From Ornithinimicrobium faecis (GTDB taxonomy: Bacteria; Actinomycetota; Actinomycetes; Actinomycetales; Dermatophilaceae), in contig NZ_CP099489.1 of assembly GCF_023923225.1 (NCBI RefSeq), forward strand, positions 310,001-374,000: a stretch of 64,000 bases of DNA, written 5' to 3'. Shown here one piece after another: positions 47,166 through 55,782 of this stretch. The position numbers and the translations under genes are program-made. The notes under the pieces were generated by a model. The model saw only the letters and a program-made list of their open reading frames with translations, searched no databases and was not told the origin of the DNA. The first letter of the stretch is position 1. Each line of letters begins with the position of its first letter.

Positions 47166-47882
47166 ATGCGCACCAACAAGACCCTGATCGCGCTGGCTGC
47201 AGCCGCCACGTTGACCCTGTCGGCGTGCGGCGGTGAGAGCGATGAGCCGGCTGCCGAGGACGGCACGACCCAGAACATGCCTGCGGAGGAGGAGACCGCG
47301 GAGGACATGACGGCGGAGGAAGAGACCGCGGAGGAAGAGATGACCGAGGACGACTCGATGGCCACCTCGCAGGAGATGGCCGCACCGACCGGCGACCTGG
47401 TCGGACCGGGCTGCGCCGGCTATGCCGAGCAGGTCCCGGACGGTGCCGGGTCGGTCGAGGGCATGGCCCAGGACCCGGTGGCGGTGGCAGCGAGCAACAA
47501 CCCGTTGCTGACCACGCTGACGGCTGCAGTCTCTGGCGACCTCAACCCGGACGTGGACCTGGTGGACACGCTCAACGGTGACGAGTTCACCGTGTTTGCT
47601 CCGGTCGACGACGCCTTCGCCGCCGTGGACGAGGAGACGCTGGCCACCCTCGGTGAGGACGCAGACCTGCTCTCCACTGTTCTGACCTACCACGTCGTGC
47701 CGGGGCAGTTGTCTCCGGAGGAGGTCGTCGGCTCGCTGACGACCGTCCAGGGCGACACAGTCGAGGTGACGGGTGAGGGCGATGAGTTGATGGTCAACGA
47801 CGCCAACGTCATCTGCGGTGGTGTGCAGACGGAGAACGCCACGGTCTATCTCATCGACGCGGTCCTGATGCCGCAGATGTGA
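47166..47882 (+). CDS. Fasciclin-domain lipoprotein
   Basis: A 238-residue secreted lipoprotein. The signal [21 protein letters not shown] ends in a lipobox with Cys21. A Glu-rich linker (about 22-72) includes repeats of EEETAED. The fasciclin (FAS1) domain (about 95-238) has the H1 box [12 protein letters not shown], the YH motif in [10 protein letters not shown], and the H2-type end [14 protein letters not shown]1 domains mediate adhesion; relatives are MPT70/MPT83 of mycobacteria. GAAAGGA precedes the ATG. A strong terminator ends the two-gene unit. Confidence 0.92.
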   Translation: MRTNKTLIALAAAATLTLSACGGESDEPAAEDGTTQNMPAEEETAEDMTAEEETAEEEMTEDDSMATSQEMAAPTGDLVGPGCAGYAEQVPDGAGSVEGMAQDPVAVAASNNPLLTTLTAAVSGDLNPDVDLVDTLNGDEFTVFAPVDDAFAAVDEETLATLGEDADLLSTVLTYHVVPGQLSPEEVVGSLTTVQGDTVEVTGEGDELMVNDANVICGGVQTENATVYLIDAVLMPQM

Positions 47883-47893
47883 GTCGCAGTGGT

Positions 47894-47926
47894 CGCCCCG
47901 GTCCGAGACTGTCGCGGACCGGGGCG
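47894..47926 (+). terminator. Terminator after the fasciclin gene
   Basis: A perfect 12 bp stem (CGCCCCGGTCCG, 47894-47905, with 47915-47926) and a 9 nt loop lie 12 bp after the stop. Confidence 0.85.
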
Positions 47927-47952
47927 CCGCCGTGCGGGCGTCCCCCGATGGC

Positions 47953-47958
47953 TAGAGT
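47953..47958 (+). promoter_or_regulatory. -10 hexamer TAGAGT for the DsbA-like gene
   Basis: TAGAGT ends 6 nt before GTG 47965; no Shine-Dalgarno sequence is present. Confidence 0.4.
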
Positions 47959-47964
47959 GAGGCG

Positions 47965-48927
47965 GTGAGCACACCTTCGGGGCAGGTGCCTCCGGGGAAC
48001 GACCAACCCAGCGCACCGATCGCCCCCATCCCGCAGTCCGGTCAGCCCAAGAGCAACACCCCCAGCATCATGTGGGCGGTCGCCACCATCGTTGTCGCGC
48101 TCGTCGGCGGCTTCCTGATCTACACCGCGATGACGCAGGGTGATGAGCCCGCGGATGCCGGCCCCGGCTCCGCGCAAGGGGCCGGGAGCGACGAGGGAGC
48201 CGACCGGGAGGCCGGCGACGAGGCTGCGGAGGATGGGGCCGCCGACGACGGGGGAGCCGACGACGGCGCCGCCCCCGAGGCCCCCGCCGCCGAGAGCGAG
48301 CAGACGTCGGAGGCCCCGCAGCCCACCGAGTCCGCGGCCGAGCCGACGGTCACCGAGGAGCAGAAGCAGTTCCTGCTCGACCTGCCGCGCCGCGACGCCG
48401 AGGACCCGATGGCCAAGGGCGACGTCGACGCACCCGTCGTGATCATGGAGTTCGCCGACTATCGCTGCCCGTTCTGTGCCTCCTGGGGGCGGGATGTGCA
48501 ACCCGCCCTGCAGGACCTGATCGACGACGGCACGGTCCGGCTCGAGTTCCGTGACCGGATCCTGTTCGGCGAGGAGTCCGAGGCAACGGCGCTCGCGGCC
48601 CGGGCGGCGGGTGAGCAGGGGATGTACTGGGAATATCACGACGCGATCTTCGCCGCCGCCCCGGACAGCGGCCACCCGGACATGCCTCGCGAGAAGCTGC
48701 TCGGCTTTGCCGAGGAGATCGACATTCCCGACCTCGAGAAGTTTGAGGCCGACCTAGACTCGCCCGAGCTGCGCGAGGCGATGCAGGCAGACCAGGAGCA
48801 GGGCGAGTCGCTCGGGGTCCGCTCCACCCCGACCTTCCTGGTCAACACCGTCGCGCTGGTCGGAGCCCAGCCCGAGCAGGTCTTCCGTCAGGCCATCGAG
48901 CAGGAGCTGGTCGCCGTCACTGAGTAG
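47965..48927 (+). CDS. Membrane-anchored DsbA-family thioredoxin-fold protein
   Basis: A 320-residue protein. A Pro/Gln-rich cytosolic start (about 1-30), one transmembrane segment (about 34-52, IMWAVATIVVALVGGFLIY) and an acidic linker (about 55-130) precede the thioredoxin domain. This domain has the active site YRCPFCASWG (about 167-176) and the cis-Pro segment VRSTPTFLVN near 290. The CPFC motif indicates a DsbA-like oxidase or isomerase for extracytoplasmic proteins. GTG 47965 was chosen from the -10 element. It stands alone between terminator and the next promoter. Confidence 0.9.
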   Translation: MSTPSGQVPPGNDQPSAPIAPIPQSGQPKSNTPSIMWAVATIVVALVGGFLIYTAMTQGDEPADAGPGSAQGAGSDEGADREAGDEAAEDGAADDGGADDGAAPEAPAAESEQTSEAPQPTESAAEPTVTEEQKQFLLDLPRRDAEDPMAKGDVDAPVVIMEFADYRCPFCASWGRDVQPALQDLIDDGTVRLEFRDRILFGEESEATALAARAAGEQGMYWEYHDAIFAAAPDSGHPDMPREKLLGFAEEIDIPDLEKFEADLDSPELREAMQADQEQGESLGVRSTPTFLVNTVALVGAQPEQVFRQAIEQELVAVTE

Positions 48928-48965
48928 TCGCCAACACCTGCCCGAGGTGCCCCGCTGGTACCGCC

Positions 48966-48971
48966 TACGCT
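48966..48971 (+). promoter_or_regulatory. -10 hexamer TACGCT for the P1 peptidase gene
   Basis: TACGCT ends 7 nt before ATG 48979, with no Shine-Dalgarno sequence. Confidence 0.4.
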
Positions 48972-48978
48972 GAAGCGC

Positions 48979-50097
48979 ATGACTGAGCAGACGCCGGTGG
49001 ACAGTTCCTGGGCCCTGGACCCGCAGGTGAGTCCGGGACCGACCAACTCGATCGTCGACGTGCCGGGGATCCGTGTGGGACACCACGATCGCCGCGGTGA
49101 CGGCTGGCTGACCGGCACGACCGTGGTGCTGGCGCCGCCGGAGGGTGCCGTCGGCGGGGTCGACGTGCGCGGCGGGGGGCCGGGCACCCGCGAGACCGAC
49201 CTGCTCGACCCCCGCAACCAGGTCGACCGGGTGCACGCGATCACCCTGAGCGGGGGGAGCGCCTTCGGCCTCGCCGCGGCGGACGGCGTGATGCGGCACC
49301 TGTATGCCGCGGGGTGCGGCTTCCCCTGCGGACCTGACCCTGAGCAGGTGGTCCCCATCGTCCCGGGGGCAGTGATCTTCGACCTCAACCGCGGCGGGAC
49401 GTTCACCGCGACCCCGGACGCCTCCTTCGGAGTCGCCGCCTGCGAGGCGGCCTCCAGCGAGGGGCCGGCACTGGGGTGCGTGGGCGCCGGGACCGGCGCC
49501 GAGTGCGGTGGACTCAAGGGCGGGGTCGGCTCGGCGAGTGCGGTCCTGCCGGACGGCACCACGGTGGCGGCCCTGGTGATCGCCAACCCCGGTGGCCACG
49601 TGGTGGACCTGCGCACCGGTGAGTTGGTTGGTGCCCGGGCCCTGCTCGACGGTGACCTTGATGTGCTGGGTGAGCGGGCGGCATACGGTCTGGGTCGTCC
49701 GGACCCCCAGGAGTTGGTGACCGCCCGCGAGCGGGCCACCACCGACCGGGTCGGTCTGACGCCCAAGGTGCTGGCCACCACGATCGGGGTGATCGCCACC
49801 GACGCGACCCTGACCAAAGCGCAGGCCGCGAAGGTCGCCGGGATCGGTCACGACGGGATGGCTCGCGCGATCGACCCGGTGCACACGATGTTTGACGGCG
49901 ACACCCTGTTCACGCTGGCCACCGGCGCGCGCCCTGCACCCGACCCGATGGCCTTCCAGGGGCTGCTGACGGTGGCCGCGCGCACGGTCACCCGAGCCAT
50001 CGTGCGCGCGGTGCTGGCTGCCGAGTCGGTCGAGACACCGGCGGGGACCACGAGGTCCTATCTGGACGCCTTCCCCAGTGCGGTCGGCCGTCGCTGA
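48979..50097 (+). CDS. P1-family peptidase (DmpA/L-aminopeptidase type)
   Basis: A 372-residue Ntn-hydrolase-like peptidase of the P1 (DmpA, L-aminopeptidase D-Ala-esterase) family. Visible are NSIVDVPGIRVGHH, VRGGGPGTRETDLLDP, HAITLSGGSAFGLAAADGVMRHL, IVPGAVIFDLNRGG, and GGVGSASAVLPDGTTVAALVIANPGG, where the autoprocessing Ser nucleophile region lies. KVLATTIGVIATDATLTKAQAAKVAGIGHDGMARAIDPVHTMFDGDTLF closes the fold. The family removes N-terminal L-amino acids from peptides. Monocistronic, with a leaderless-type start and a terminator. Confidence 0.92.
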   Translation: MTEQTPVDSSWALDPQVSPGPTNSIVDVPGIRVGHHDRRGDGWLTGTTVVLAPPEGAVGGVDVRGGGPGTRETDLLDPRNQVDRVHAITLSGGSAFGLAAADGVMRHLYAAGCGFPCGPDPEQVVPIVPGAVIFDLNRGGTFTATPDASFGVAACEAASSEGPALGCVGAGTGAECGGLKGGVGSASAVLPDGTTVAALVIANPGGHVVDLRTGELVGARALLDGDLDVLGERAAYGLGRPDPQELVTARERATTDRVGLTPKVLATTIGVIATDATLTKAQAAKVAGIGHDGMARAIDPVHTMFDGDTLFTLATGARPAPDPMAFQGLLTVAARTVTRAIVRAVLAAESVETPAGTTRSYLDAFPSAVGRR

Positions 50098-50158
50098 CCT
50101 GTTGCGCAGTGGCTAATCCGTTGCCCTGGTGAGGAGGGGTCAGTACCGTCAGCACCGT

Positions 50159-50196
50159 GGACGGCCCGATGCCGGGGACAAGATGTCGGGCCGTCC
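50159..50196 (+). terminator. Hairpin between the P1 peptidase and the ABC exporter
   Basis: GGACGGCCCGA (50159-50169) and TCGGGCCGTCC (50186-50196) form an 11 bp stem with a 16 nt loop. It lies 60 bp after the peptidase stop. It is also within 40 bp of the ABC gene, so it could instead be a leader structure. Confidence 0.6.
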
Positions 50197-50235
50197 TATG
50201 TCCACTGCACCACCGGAGCTGACCAGAGGCCTGCC

Positions 50236-50997
50236 ATGACGACACCCGCCCTGTCGATCCGCGGCGTGCGCCGCACCTTTGGCGCGAAGGTCGCGGTGGA
50301 CGACGTGGACCTGACCATCGACGCGGGGACGTTCACCGGGCTGCTCGGCCCCAACGGAGCCGGCAAGTCGACCCTGATCGCCTGCACCGTCGGGCTGGAC
50401 CGGCCCGACGCCGGCACCGCCGAGGTCTTTGGCCGCGACGTGTGGGACGAGCCCGACGAGGCCCGCCGCCTGATGGGTGTGCTGCCGGACAATCTCGCTC
50501 TGCCGGAATATCTTTCGGGCCGTGAGCTGCTCGGACACTGGGGTCGGTTGCACGGTCTGGACGCAGCCGAGGTGGACTCGCGTGCCGACAGCCTGCTGCG
50601 GGTGCTTGAGCTCGACGGGTCGGCCGAGCGCACCCTTGTCCTGGACTATTCGACCGGCATGCGCAAGAAGATCGGCATCGCCGTCGCGCTGATCCACCGG
50701 CCGCGGCTGCTGGTCCTCGACGAGCCCTTTGAGGCCGTCGACCCGCTGTCAGCGATCGCGATCCGCCGGATCCTGCAGAGCTTCGTCGCCTCGGGCGGGT
50801 CCGTGGTGATGTCCAGCCACTCGATGCTGCTGGTCGAGTCGCTCTGTGACGTCGTCTCGATCCTGGTGTCCGGCCAGCTCGTGCTCGACGAGCCGATGGC
50901 TCAGATCCGCCAGCGCGGCACCCTCGAGGAGGTCTTCATCGAGGCAGCCGGGCAGCCGCAGGATCACACCCACGACGAGCTCTCATGGCTGGCCTGA
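50236..50997 (+). CDS. ABC transporter ATP-binding protein
   Basis: A 253-residue ATPase. Walker A is GPNGAGKST (about 37-45), the signature YSTGMRKKIGIA (about 138-149), Walker B LLVLDEPFEAVDP (about 157-169), and the switch His is in MSSHSMLLVES. The signature has Ser-Thr-Gly instead of LSGGQ, usual for this exporter group. The permease gene overlaps its last 13 bp. No adjacent regulator or binding protein is seen. Substrate unknown. Confidence 0.9.
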   Translation: MTTPALSIRGVRRTFGAKVAVDDVDLTIDAGTFTGLLGPNGAGKSTLIACTVGLDRPDAGTAEVFGRDVWDEPDEARRLMGVLPDNLALPEYLSGRELLGHWGRLHGLDAAEVDSRADSLLRVLELDGSAERTLVLDYSTGMRKKIGIAVALIHRPRLLVLDEPFEAVDPLSAIAIRRILQSFVASGGSVVMSSHSMLLVESLCDVVSILVSGQLVLDEPMAQIRQRGTLEEVFIEAAGQPQDHTHDELSWLA

Positions 50998-52955
50998 CCG
51001 ACGAGGTCGTCGACCTCGGGCGCTCCCTGGACCGCAACCGCCGCACCGCCGGCAAGGCCGCGCAGATCGCGCTCGGGGCCCTCGTCGGATTCAGTTGTGC
51101 CGCAGGCACGGTGCTGCTCGCCTTCCTGCAGGTGCCCACGGCCGTCCTGGTGGATCTGATCGCGCTCGTGCTCGGGCTGTGGCTGATCGGTTGGGTGGTG
51201 GCCCCCAGCTTCACCGGCGGTCCCGAGCTGACCGGCCGCTATTTCCGCCTGCACCCGATCAGCCGGGCCGACCTGACCCGGGGGCTCTTCGTCGTCGCCT
51301 GGCGGTCGCTGCCGGTCAAGGTCGTCCTGGTGGCGTTCGCCGTGCTGGTGCCCCTGGGGATCCGGTGGGGCTGGGCCTCGGCGCTGGTCTCCCTCCCGGC
51401 GACGGTGCTGAGCGTCGCGCTGCTGATTGTCGCCGCTCGGCTGGCCGCGATCTGGTTTGCGGCCGTGTCCAAGTCTCGGCTGGGCGCCGCGATCAGCTCG
51501 ACGGTCACCGCGGGCATCGTCGTGCTGGGGCAACACAGTTGGGTCATCCTCATCGCGATCATCATCTCGATGGAGACGGGCCTGCCGTCCGGCGTCACCA
51601 CCGCCCTGCAGGTGTTGCCGAGCAGCTGGGGCCTGGTGGCGGTGCACGCCGCGGGGGAGGGCGACTGGGGTCTGGTGGTCGCGGCCCTGGCGGGGCTTGG
51701 TGTGTTGACAGCACTCCTCTATCTGCTGTGGACCCGGGTGGTGACGGCGGCGACCCTGCGGATCACGCCCGTTCGCGCGCCCCTGCACCGCCAGACCCCG
51801 TCGGTCGGGGTGGTCCGCAAGGAGCTGCTGGGGTGGGTGCGCAACCCGCTGCGCGTGCAGGACCTTGTGCTGTCCCTGGCCTATGCGGTCGGCACCTGCA
51901 CCCTGCCGCTGATCCTGGACTTCGGCGCGGCCCTGCCGTTCATGGGGGTCACCCTCGTCCTGATGGGGGTGACCACCGGCTGCAACCTCTATGGCGCTGA
52001 GGGGACCGCCCTGTGGATGATGCTGCTCTCGCCCGACTCGGCCAGGGCTGACGTGCGTGGCCGGCAGACCGCCTGGCTGGTGGTCTATGGCGGCCTGGGT
52101 GTGGCCCTGACCGTTGTGGGCTATCTGCTGCACCCCGCTCCGGAGCTGCTGCCCTGGGTGCTCGCACCCTTGCTGGCCATGCTCGGCGGCGGCGCGGGAC
52201 TTGTCGTCTATCTGTCGATCGCGCTGCTGGTCCCCGGCACCGACCCGCACAAGGCCCGCTATTCGCCCGCCGAGCAGGGTGACCTGACCGGCCCGGCCTT
52301 CGCCGCGTTCTTCCTGACGATCGGGCTCGCGGCTCCGACCGCCGGTGCGCTGACGGTCTGGCAGGTGACCGGCTCGGGCGTGTGGGTCTGGCTGGCCGCT
52401 GCGGTGGCGCTGCTGACCGGGGTCGGGCTCGCGTGGGGGCTGGGGGCGCTCGCCAGCGCTCGCCTGCGAGACAAGGGTCCCGAGCTGCTGCACCGTATGC
52501 GGAGTGGTCCCGTCCACCGGGCGGCCGCTGCTGGTGCGCCGGGCACCATGGACCACGTGCGGGCAGCCTTCCGCGGAGAGGTCCTGGAGGACGGGGCCGA
52601 GCTGGACGAGACGGGACCGGAGGTTGCCGGTGAGGCGGCTGCGGTGCGGCGAGCCTCGGCATACGACGCACTGACCCTGGGGGAGCAGCGATGGTTCTGG
52701 GCGTTGTGCACCCTGATCCCGGTGACGCTGATCCCGCAGGGACTGGTGGCCATCGGGCACCTGCTGGCCGGCAGCGACGCCCGGATCTGGTTCCTCGCGC
52801 TGTGGGTGCCAGACCCGTGGCGCTGGCCCACGGCGATCGCGTTTGTGCTGCTCGCCCTGGCCCTCGCGGGGGCGGCCCTCAGCATCTATCGACGCGGGCG
52901 GCGGAGGGTGGCGGAGCAGGCGGATCCGGGGCCAGCGGGGGAACCGGCACCGTAG
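50985..52955 (+). CDS. Large ABC exporter permease
   Basis: A 656-residue membrane protein with about twelve to fourteen hydrophobic segments. The start GLTDEVVDLGRSLDRNRRTAGKAAQIALGALVGFSCAAGTVLLAFL is followed by paired helices and a central cytosolic region (RAPLHRQTPSVGVVRKELLGWVRNPLRVQDLVLSLAY) typical of long ABC-2 type permeases. A second soluble segment (about 500-565) precedes the last two helices. It overlaps the ATPase gene by 13 bp, so the two form one transporter. Its function is inferred from this coupling. Confidence 0.82.
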   Translation: MAGLTDEVVDLGRSLDRNRRTAGKAAQIALGALVGFSCAAGTVLLAFLQVPTAVLVDLIALVLGLWLIGWVVAPSFTGGPELTGRYFRLHPISRADLTRGLFVVAWRSLPVKVVLVAFAVLVPLGIRWGWASALVSLPATVLSVALLIVAARLAAIWFAAVSKSRLGAAISSTVTAGIVVLGQHSWVILIAIIISMETGLPSGVTTALQVLPSSWGLVAVHAAGEGDWGLVVAALAGLGVLTALLYLLWTRVVTAATLRITPVRAPLHRQTPSVGVVRKELLGWVRNPLRVQDLVLSLAYAVGTCTLPLILDFGAALPFMGVTLVLMGVTTGCNLYGAEGTALWMMLLSPDSARADVRGRQTAWLVVYGGLGVALTVVGYLLHPAPELLPWVLAPLLAMLGGGAGLVVYLSIALLVPGTDPHKARYSPAEQGDLTGPAFAAFFLTIGLAAPTAGALTVWQVTGSGVWVWLAAAVALLTGVGLAWGLGALASARLRDKGPELLHRMRSGPVHRAAAAGAPGTMDHVRAAFRGEVLEDGAELDETGPEVAGEAAAVRRASAYDALTLGEQRWFWALCTLIPVTLIPQGLVAIGHLLAGSDARIWFLALWVPDPWRWPTAIAFVLLALALAGAALSIYRRGRRRVAEQADPGPAGEPAP

Positions 52956-52958
52956 ACT
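52953..52958 (+). promoter_or_regulatory. -10 hexamer TAGACT for purU
   Basis: TAGACT overlaps the TAG stop of the permease gene and ends 8 nt before GTG 52967, with no Shine-Dalgarno sequence. Confidence 0.45.
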
Positions 52959-52966
52959 CGCGCCTC

Positions 52967-53851
52967 GTGACCGAAGCACATCAGCCAGCGCTCGAGGCTG
53001 GCCGCGAGTTTGTCCTGACCGTCTCGTGCGAGGACCGGCGAGGGGTCGTCCACGCCGTGGCGGGCGTGATGCTGGAGCAGGACCTGACCATCCTGGACAG
53101 CCAGCAGTTCGGCGATGCCAGCACCGGGGAGTTCCACCTGCGGATGCACCTGCGCCGCGAGGGTGAGCCGTTGCCGGTCGAGGCCCTCGAGAGCGCCTTC
53201 GGCCCCATCGCGCTGGAGTTTGGCATGCAGTGGCGGTTCTGGGACCGCTCGCGCCGACACCGCACCCTGGTCATGGTCAGCCGTCAGGGGCACGTGCTCA
53301 ACGACCTGCTGCACCGCACGCGCACGGGGCTGATGGACGTCGAGATCCCGGTCATCGTCTCCAACCACGAGGATTTCCGCGCCCTCGCCGAGTGGCACGG
53401 CATCCCGTTCCACCACGTGCCGGTCACGGCGGACACCAAGGCGCAGGCCGAGGCGCGGTTGCGTGAGCTGATCGTCGAGCACGAGATCGACACGGTCGTG
53501 CTGGCGCGCTACATGCAGGTGCTCTCCTCGGAGCTGTGCGCCGAGCTGCCCGGTCGGATCATCAACATTCACCACTCGTTGCTGCCGAGCTTCAAGGGCG
53601 CCAAGCCCTACACCCAGGCCCACGACCGCGGCGTGAAGGTGATCGGCGCGACCGCGCACTATGTGACCGCCGACCTGGACGAGGGCCCGATCATCGAGCA
53701 GGACTTTCGCCGGGTGGATCACCGGATGACCCCGGCCGAGCTGGCCGCGGTCGGCCAGGAGCTTGAGGCGATGGCGCTGTCCCGCGCGGTGCGCTGGCAT
53801 GCCGAGCAGCGGGTGGTCCTGCGCGGTCGGCGCACCGTCGTTTTCGACTGA
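52967..53851 (+). CDS. purU: Formyltetrahydrofolate deformylase
   Basis: A 294-residue enzyme that hydrolyses 10-formyltetrahydrofolate to formate and tetrahydrofolate, balancing one-carbon pools. An N-terminal ACT domain (about 10-95, FVLTVSCEDRRGVVHAVAGVMLEQDLTILDSQQF) is followed by the formyltransferase-like domain. This has the catalytic segment INIHHSLLPSFKGAKPYTQAHDRGVKVIGATAHYVTADLDEGPII with Asn, His and Asp, and PVIVSNHEDFRALAEWHGIPFHHVPV. Length and order of domains match PurU. GTG 52967 follows a -10 element whose TAG is the upstream stop codon. Confidence 0.95.
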   Translation: MTEAHQPALEAGREFVLTVSCEDRRGVVHAVAGVMLEQDLTILDSQQFGDASTGEFHLRMHLRREGEPLPVEALESAFGPIALEFGMQWRFWDRSRRHRTLVMVSRQGHVLNDLLHRTRTGLMDVEIPVIVSNHEDFRALAEWHGIPFHHVPVTADTKAQAEARLRELIVEHEIDTVVLARYMQVLSSELCAELPGRIINIHHSLLPSFKGAKPYTQAHDRGVKVIGATAHYVTADLDEGPIIEQDFRRVDHRMTPAELAAVGQELEAMALSRAVRWHAEQRVVLRGRRTVVFD

Positions 53852-53857
53852 CCGGAC

Positions 53858-54901
53858 TCAGGGCTCGATGATCGTGACGCCCGGCGTGGTGCGGCCATTC
53901 ATCGAGGCGAGTGCGGCCGGTGCCTCCTCCAGGCTGATCGTGGCACCGAGCAGCTTCTCGGGGGCGAGCCGCCCGTCAGCAATGTCCTGCAGCAACCGCG
54001 GATAGTCACCCGCCGGCATCCCGTGGCTGCCGAGCACCTGCAGCTCGCGAGCGATCACGGTGTGCATCGGCACCGTGGCACGGCCGGCGACGACTGCCGG
54101 AGGCAGCAACCCGACCTGCACGTGCCGGCCCCGGATAGCCAGCGCCTCGGTCGTCGCCTGGGCGGTCGCCACGCTGCCCAACGCGTCGATGGCGACGTCC
54201 GCCCCGCCACCGGTCGCCTCCCTGATCTGCTCCGCCACGTCGTCGCGCGAGGCGTCCAGGACACTGACAGCTCCCAGGTCGGCGGCCAGCTGGCGAGCGG
54301 CCGGGTCGAGGTCGGTGGCGATCACCGTGGCGCCCAGTGACACGGCGACCATCACGGCGGACAGACCGACGCCGCCGCAGCCGAGCACGGCGACAGTCTC
54401 CCCGCGGCGCACCCTGGCGACGTCCACCACAGCGCGGTATGCCGTGGCGAGCCGGCACCCGAGACCTGCGGCCACGGCGAAGCTCACCTCGTCGGGGAGA
54501 GGGACCACGTTGAAGTCGGCCCGGGGGAGGGCGACGAACTCCGCGAACGATCCCGGTCCGTTGACGCCGGGCTGCCACTGGTGAGGGCAGACGTGGGAGG
54601 CGCCCATGCGGCATACGTCGCACTGCCCGCACCCACAGACGAACGGGACGGTCACTCGCTGCCCGACCTGCACCTGCTCGACCCCAGCGCCGATCGAGTG
54701 CACCACGCCGGCGAACTCGTGCCCGGGCGTGTGCGGCAGCGTGGTGATGTCTGTGTCGTGGCCCTGCCAGCCGTGCCAGTCGGAGCGGCAGAGCCCCGTG
54801 GCCGCGACCCTGACCACCACCCCGCCCTCGGGTGGATCCGGCACGGGAACGTCTGTGACATAGGGCATCTCGCCGAAGCTGTCGAACCGCACCGCGCGCA
54901 T
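53858..54901 (-). CDS. Zinc-dependent alcohol dehydrogenase
   Basis: A 347-residue medium-chain dehydrogenase. Catalytic zinc ligands are Cys in ATGLCRSDWHGW and His-Glu in PGHEFAGVV. The structural zinc cluster CGCGQCDVCRMGASHVC (about 93-109) is complete. The Rossmann motif is VAVLGCGGVGLSAVMVAVSLGATVIATD (about 168-195), whose Asp suggests NAD. GGAGAGGG precedes ATG 54901. It is divergent from an SDR gene 75 bp away; the two may act on the same alcohol or polyol, which is inference. Confidence 0.93.
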   Translation of the reverse strand: MRAVRFDSFGEMPYVTDVPVPDPPEGGVVVRVAATGLCRSDWHGWQGHDTDITTLPHTPGHEFAGVVHSIGAGVEQVQVGQRVTVPFVCGCGQCDVCRMGASHVCPHQWQPGVNGPGSFAEFVALPRADFNVVPLPDEVSFAVAAGLGCRLATAYRAVVDVARVRRGETVAVLGCGGVGLSAVMVAVSLGATVIATDLDPAARQLAADLGAVSVLDASRDDVAEQIREATGGGADVAIDALGSVATAQATTEALAIRGRHVQVGLLPPAVVAGRATVPMHTVIARELQVLGSHGMPAGDYPRLLQDIADGRLAPEKLLGATISLEEAPAALASMNGRTTPGVTIIEP

Positions 54902-54963
54902 CGTGACCCTCTCCGTTGGTGTGCTCGCTAGCAGTATGGCGGTCCTGGGTGACGTGCGGGCGC

Positions 54964-54969
54964 TAGGGT
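54964..54969 (+). promoter_or_regulatory. -10 hexamer TAGGGT for the SDR gene
   Basis: TAGGGT ends 6 nt before GTG 54976, with no Shine-Dalgarno sequence. Confidence 0.4.
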
Positions 54970-54975
54970 CGGACT

Positions 54976-55752
54976 GTGGACTACAGCACGATGTTCCGAC
55001 TGGACGGCAAGCACGCAGCGGTGATTGGTTGCGGGGGGATCGGCGCCGAGATCGTGGAGGGCCTGGCCGCGCAGGGAGCCCGCGTGACCTGCCTCGACGC
55101 ACAGGAGGAGGTCGCGGCAGCCGCAGCGACCCGCGCCGCCGAGCATTCCGAGGCAGCGGCGCAGCGGGCTGACGTCCTGGACGCCGCTGGCCTGGCCGAG
55201 GTTGCTGCTGGGCTGGGTGATGTTGACGTGCTCGTCCTGACTGCTGCGACGAATGTCCGCAAGCCGCTGTTGGACTATGCGGCAGAGGAATTCGACCGCG
55301 TCGTCAACCTGAACCTGCGAGGGACCTTCAACGCTGTGCGCGCCTTCGCGCCCGCGATGGCGGCGAGGGGGAGCGGGTCGATCATCGCGATGAGCTCGAT
55401 CCGCGCGCTGGCCGTCGAGCCCGGCCAGGGGGTGTATGCCGCGACAAAGGCTGGCATGGTGCAGCTGCTCCGCACACTGGCCGCGGAGCTGGGGCCGCAG
55501 GGGGTGCGGGTCAACGCCGTCGCGCCAGGGGTGGTGGAGACGCCGCTGACCGAGCAGATCCGCGCGGATGAGGCGTGGGAACGGGCCTATGCCGAGAAGT
55601 CGGCCCTCGGGCGGTGGGCCCGACCGGAGGAGCTGGTCGGTGCTGTGGCCTATCTGGCCAGTGATGCCGCGAGCTTTGTCACCGGCAGTCAGTTGCTGGT
55701 CGATGGCGGCTGGACCGCGATCGACGGTCGGTTCACCCCGCCGTTCGGCTGA
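54976..55752 (+). CDS. SDR-family short-chain dehydrogenase/reductase
   Basis: A 258-residue classical SDR. The nucleotide loop is AVIGCGGIGAEIVEGL (15-30), with Asp41 after the second strand favouring NAD. The NAG-like segment is LTAATNVRKP, and the catalytic Ser140-141, Tyr154 and Lys158 are in MSSIRALAVEPGQGVYAATKAG. The end GSQLLVDGGWTAIDGRF is typical. GTG 54976 follows a -10 element. It is divergent from the zinc alcohol dehydrogenase. Substrate unknown. Confidence 0.92.
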   Translation: MDYSTMFRLDGKHAAVIGCGGIGAEIVEGLAAQGARVTCLDAQEEVAAAAATRAAEHSEAAAQRADVLDAAGLAEVAAGLGDVDVLVLTAATNVRKPLLDYAAEEFDRVVNLNLRGTFNAVRAFAPAMAARGSGSIIAMSSIRALAVEPGQGVYAATKAGMVQLLRTLAAELGPQGVRVNAVAPGVVETPLTEQIRADEAWERAYAEKSALGRWARPEELVGAVAYLASDAASFVTGSQLLVDGGWTAIDGRFTPPFG

Positions 55753-55782
55753 GTGCTGGCTCAGCGCAGCCAGCGGCTCGGC

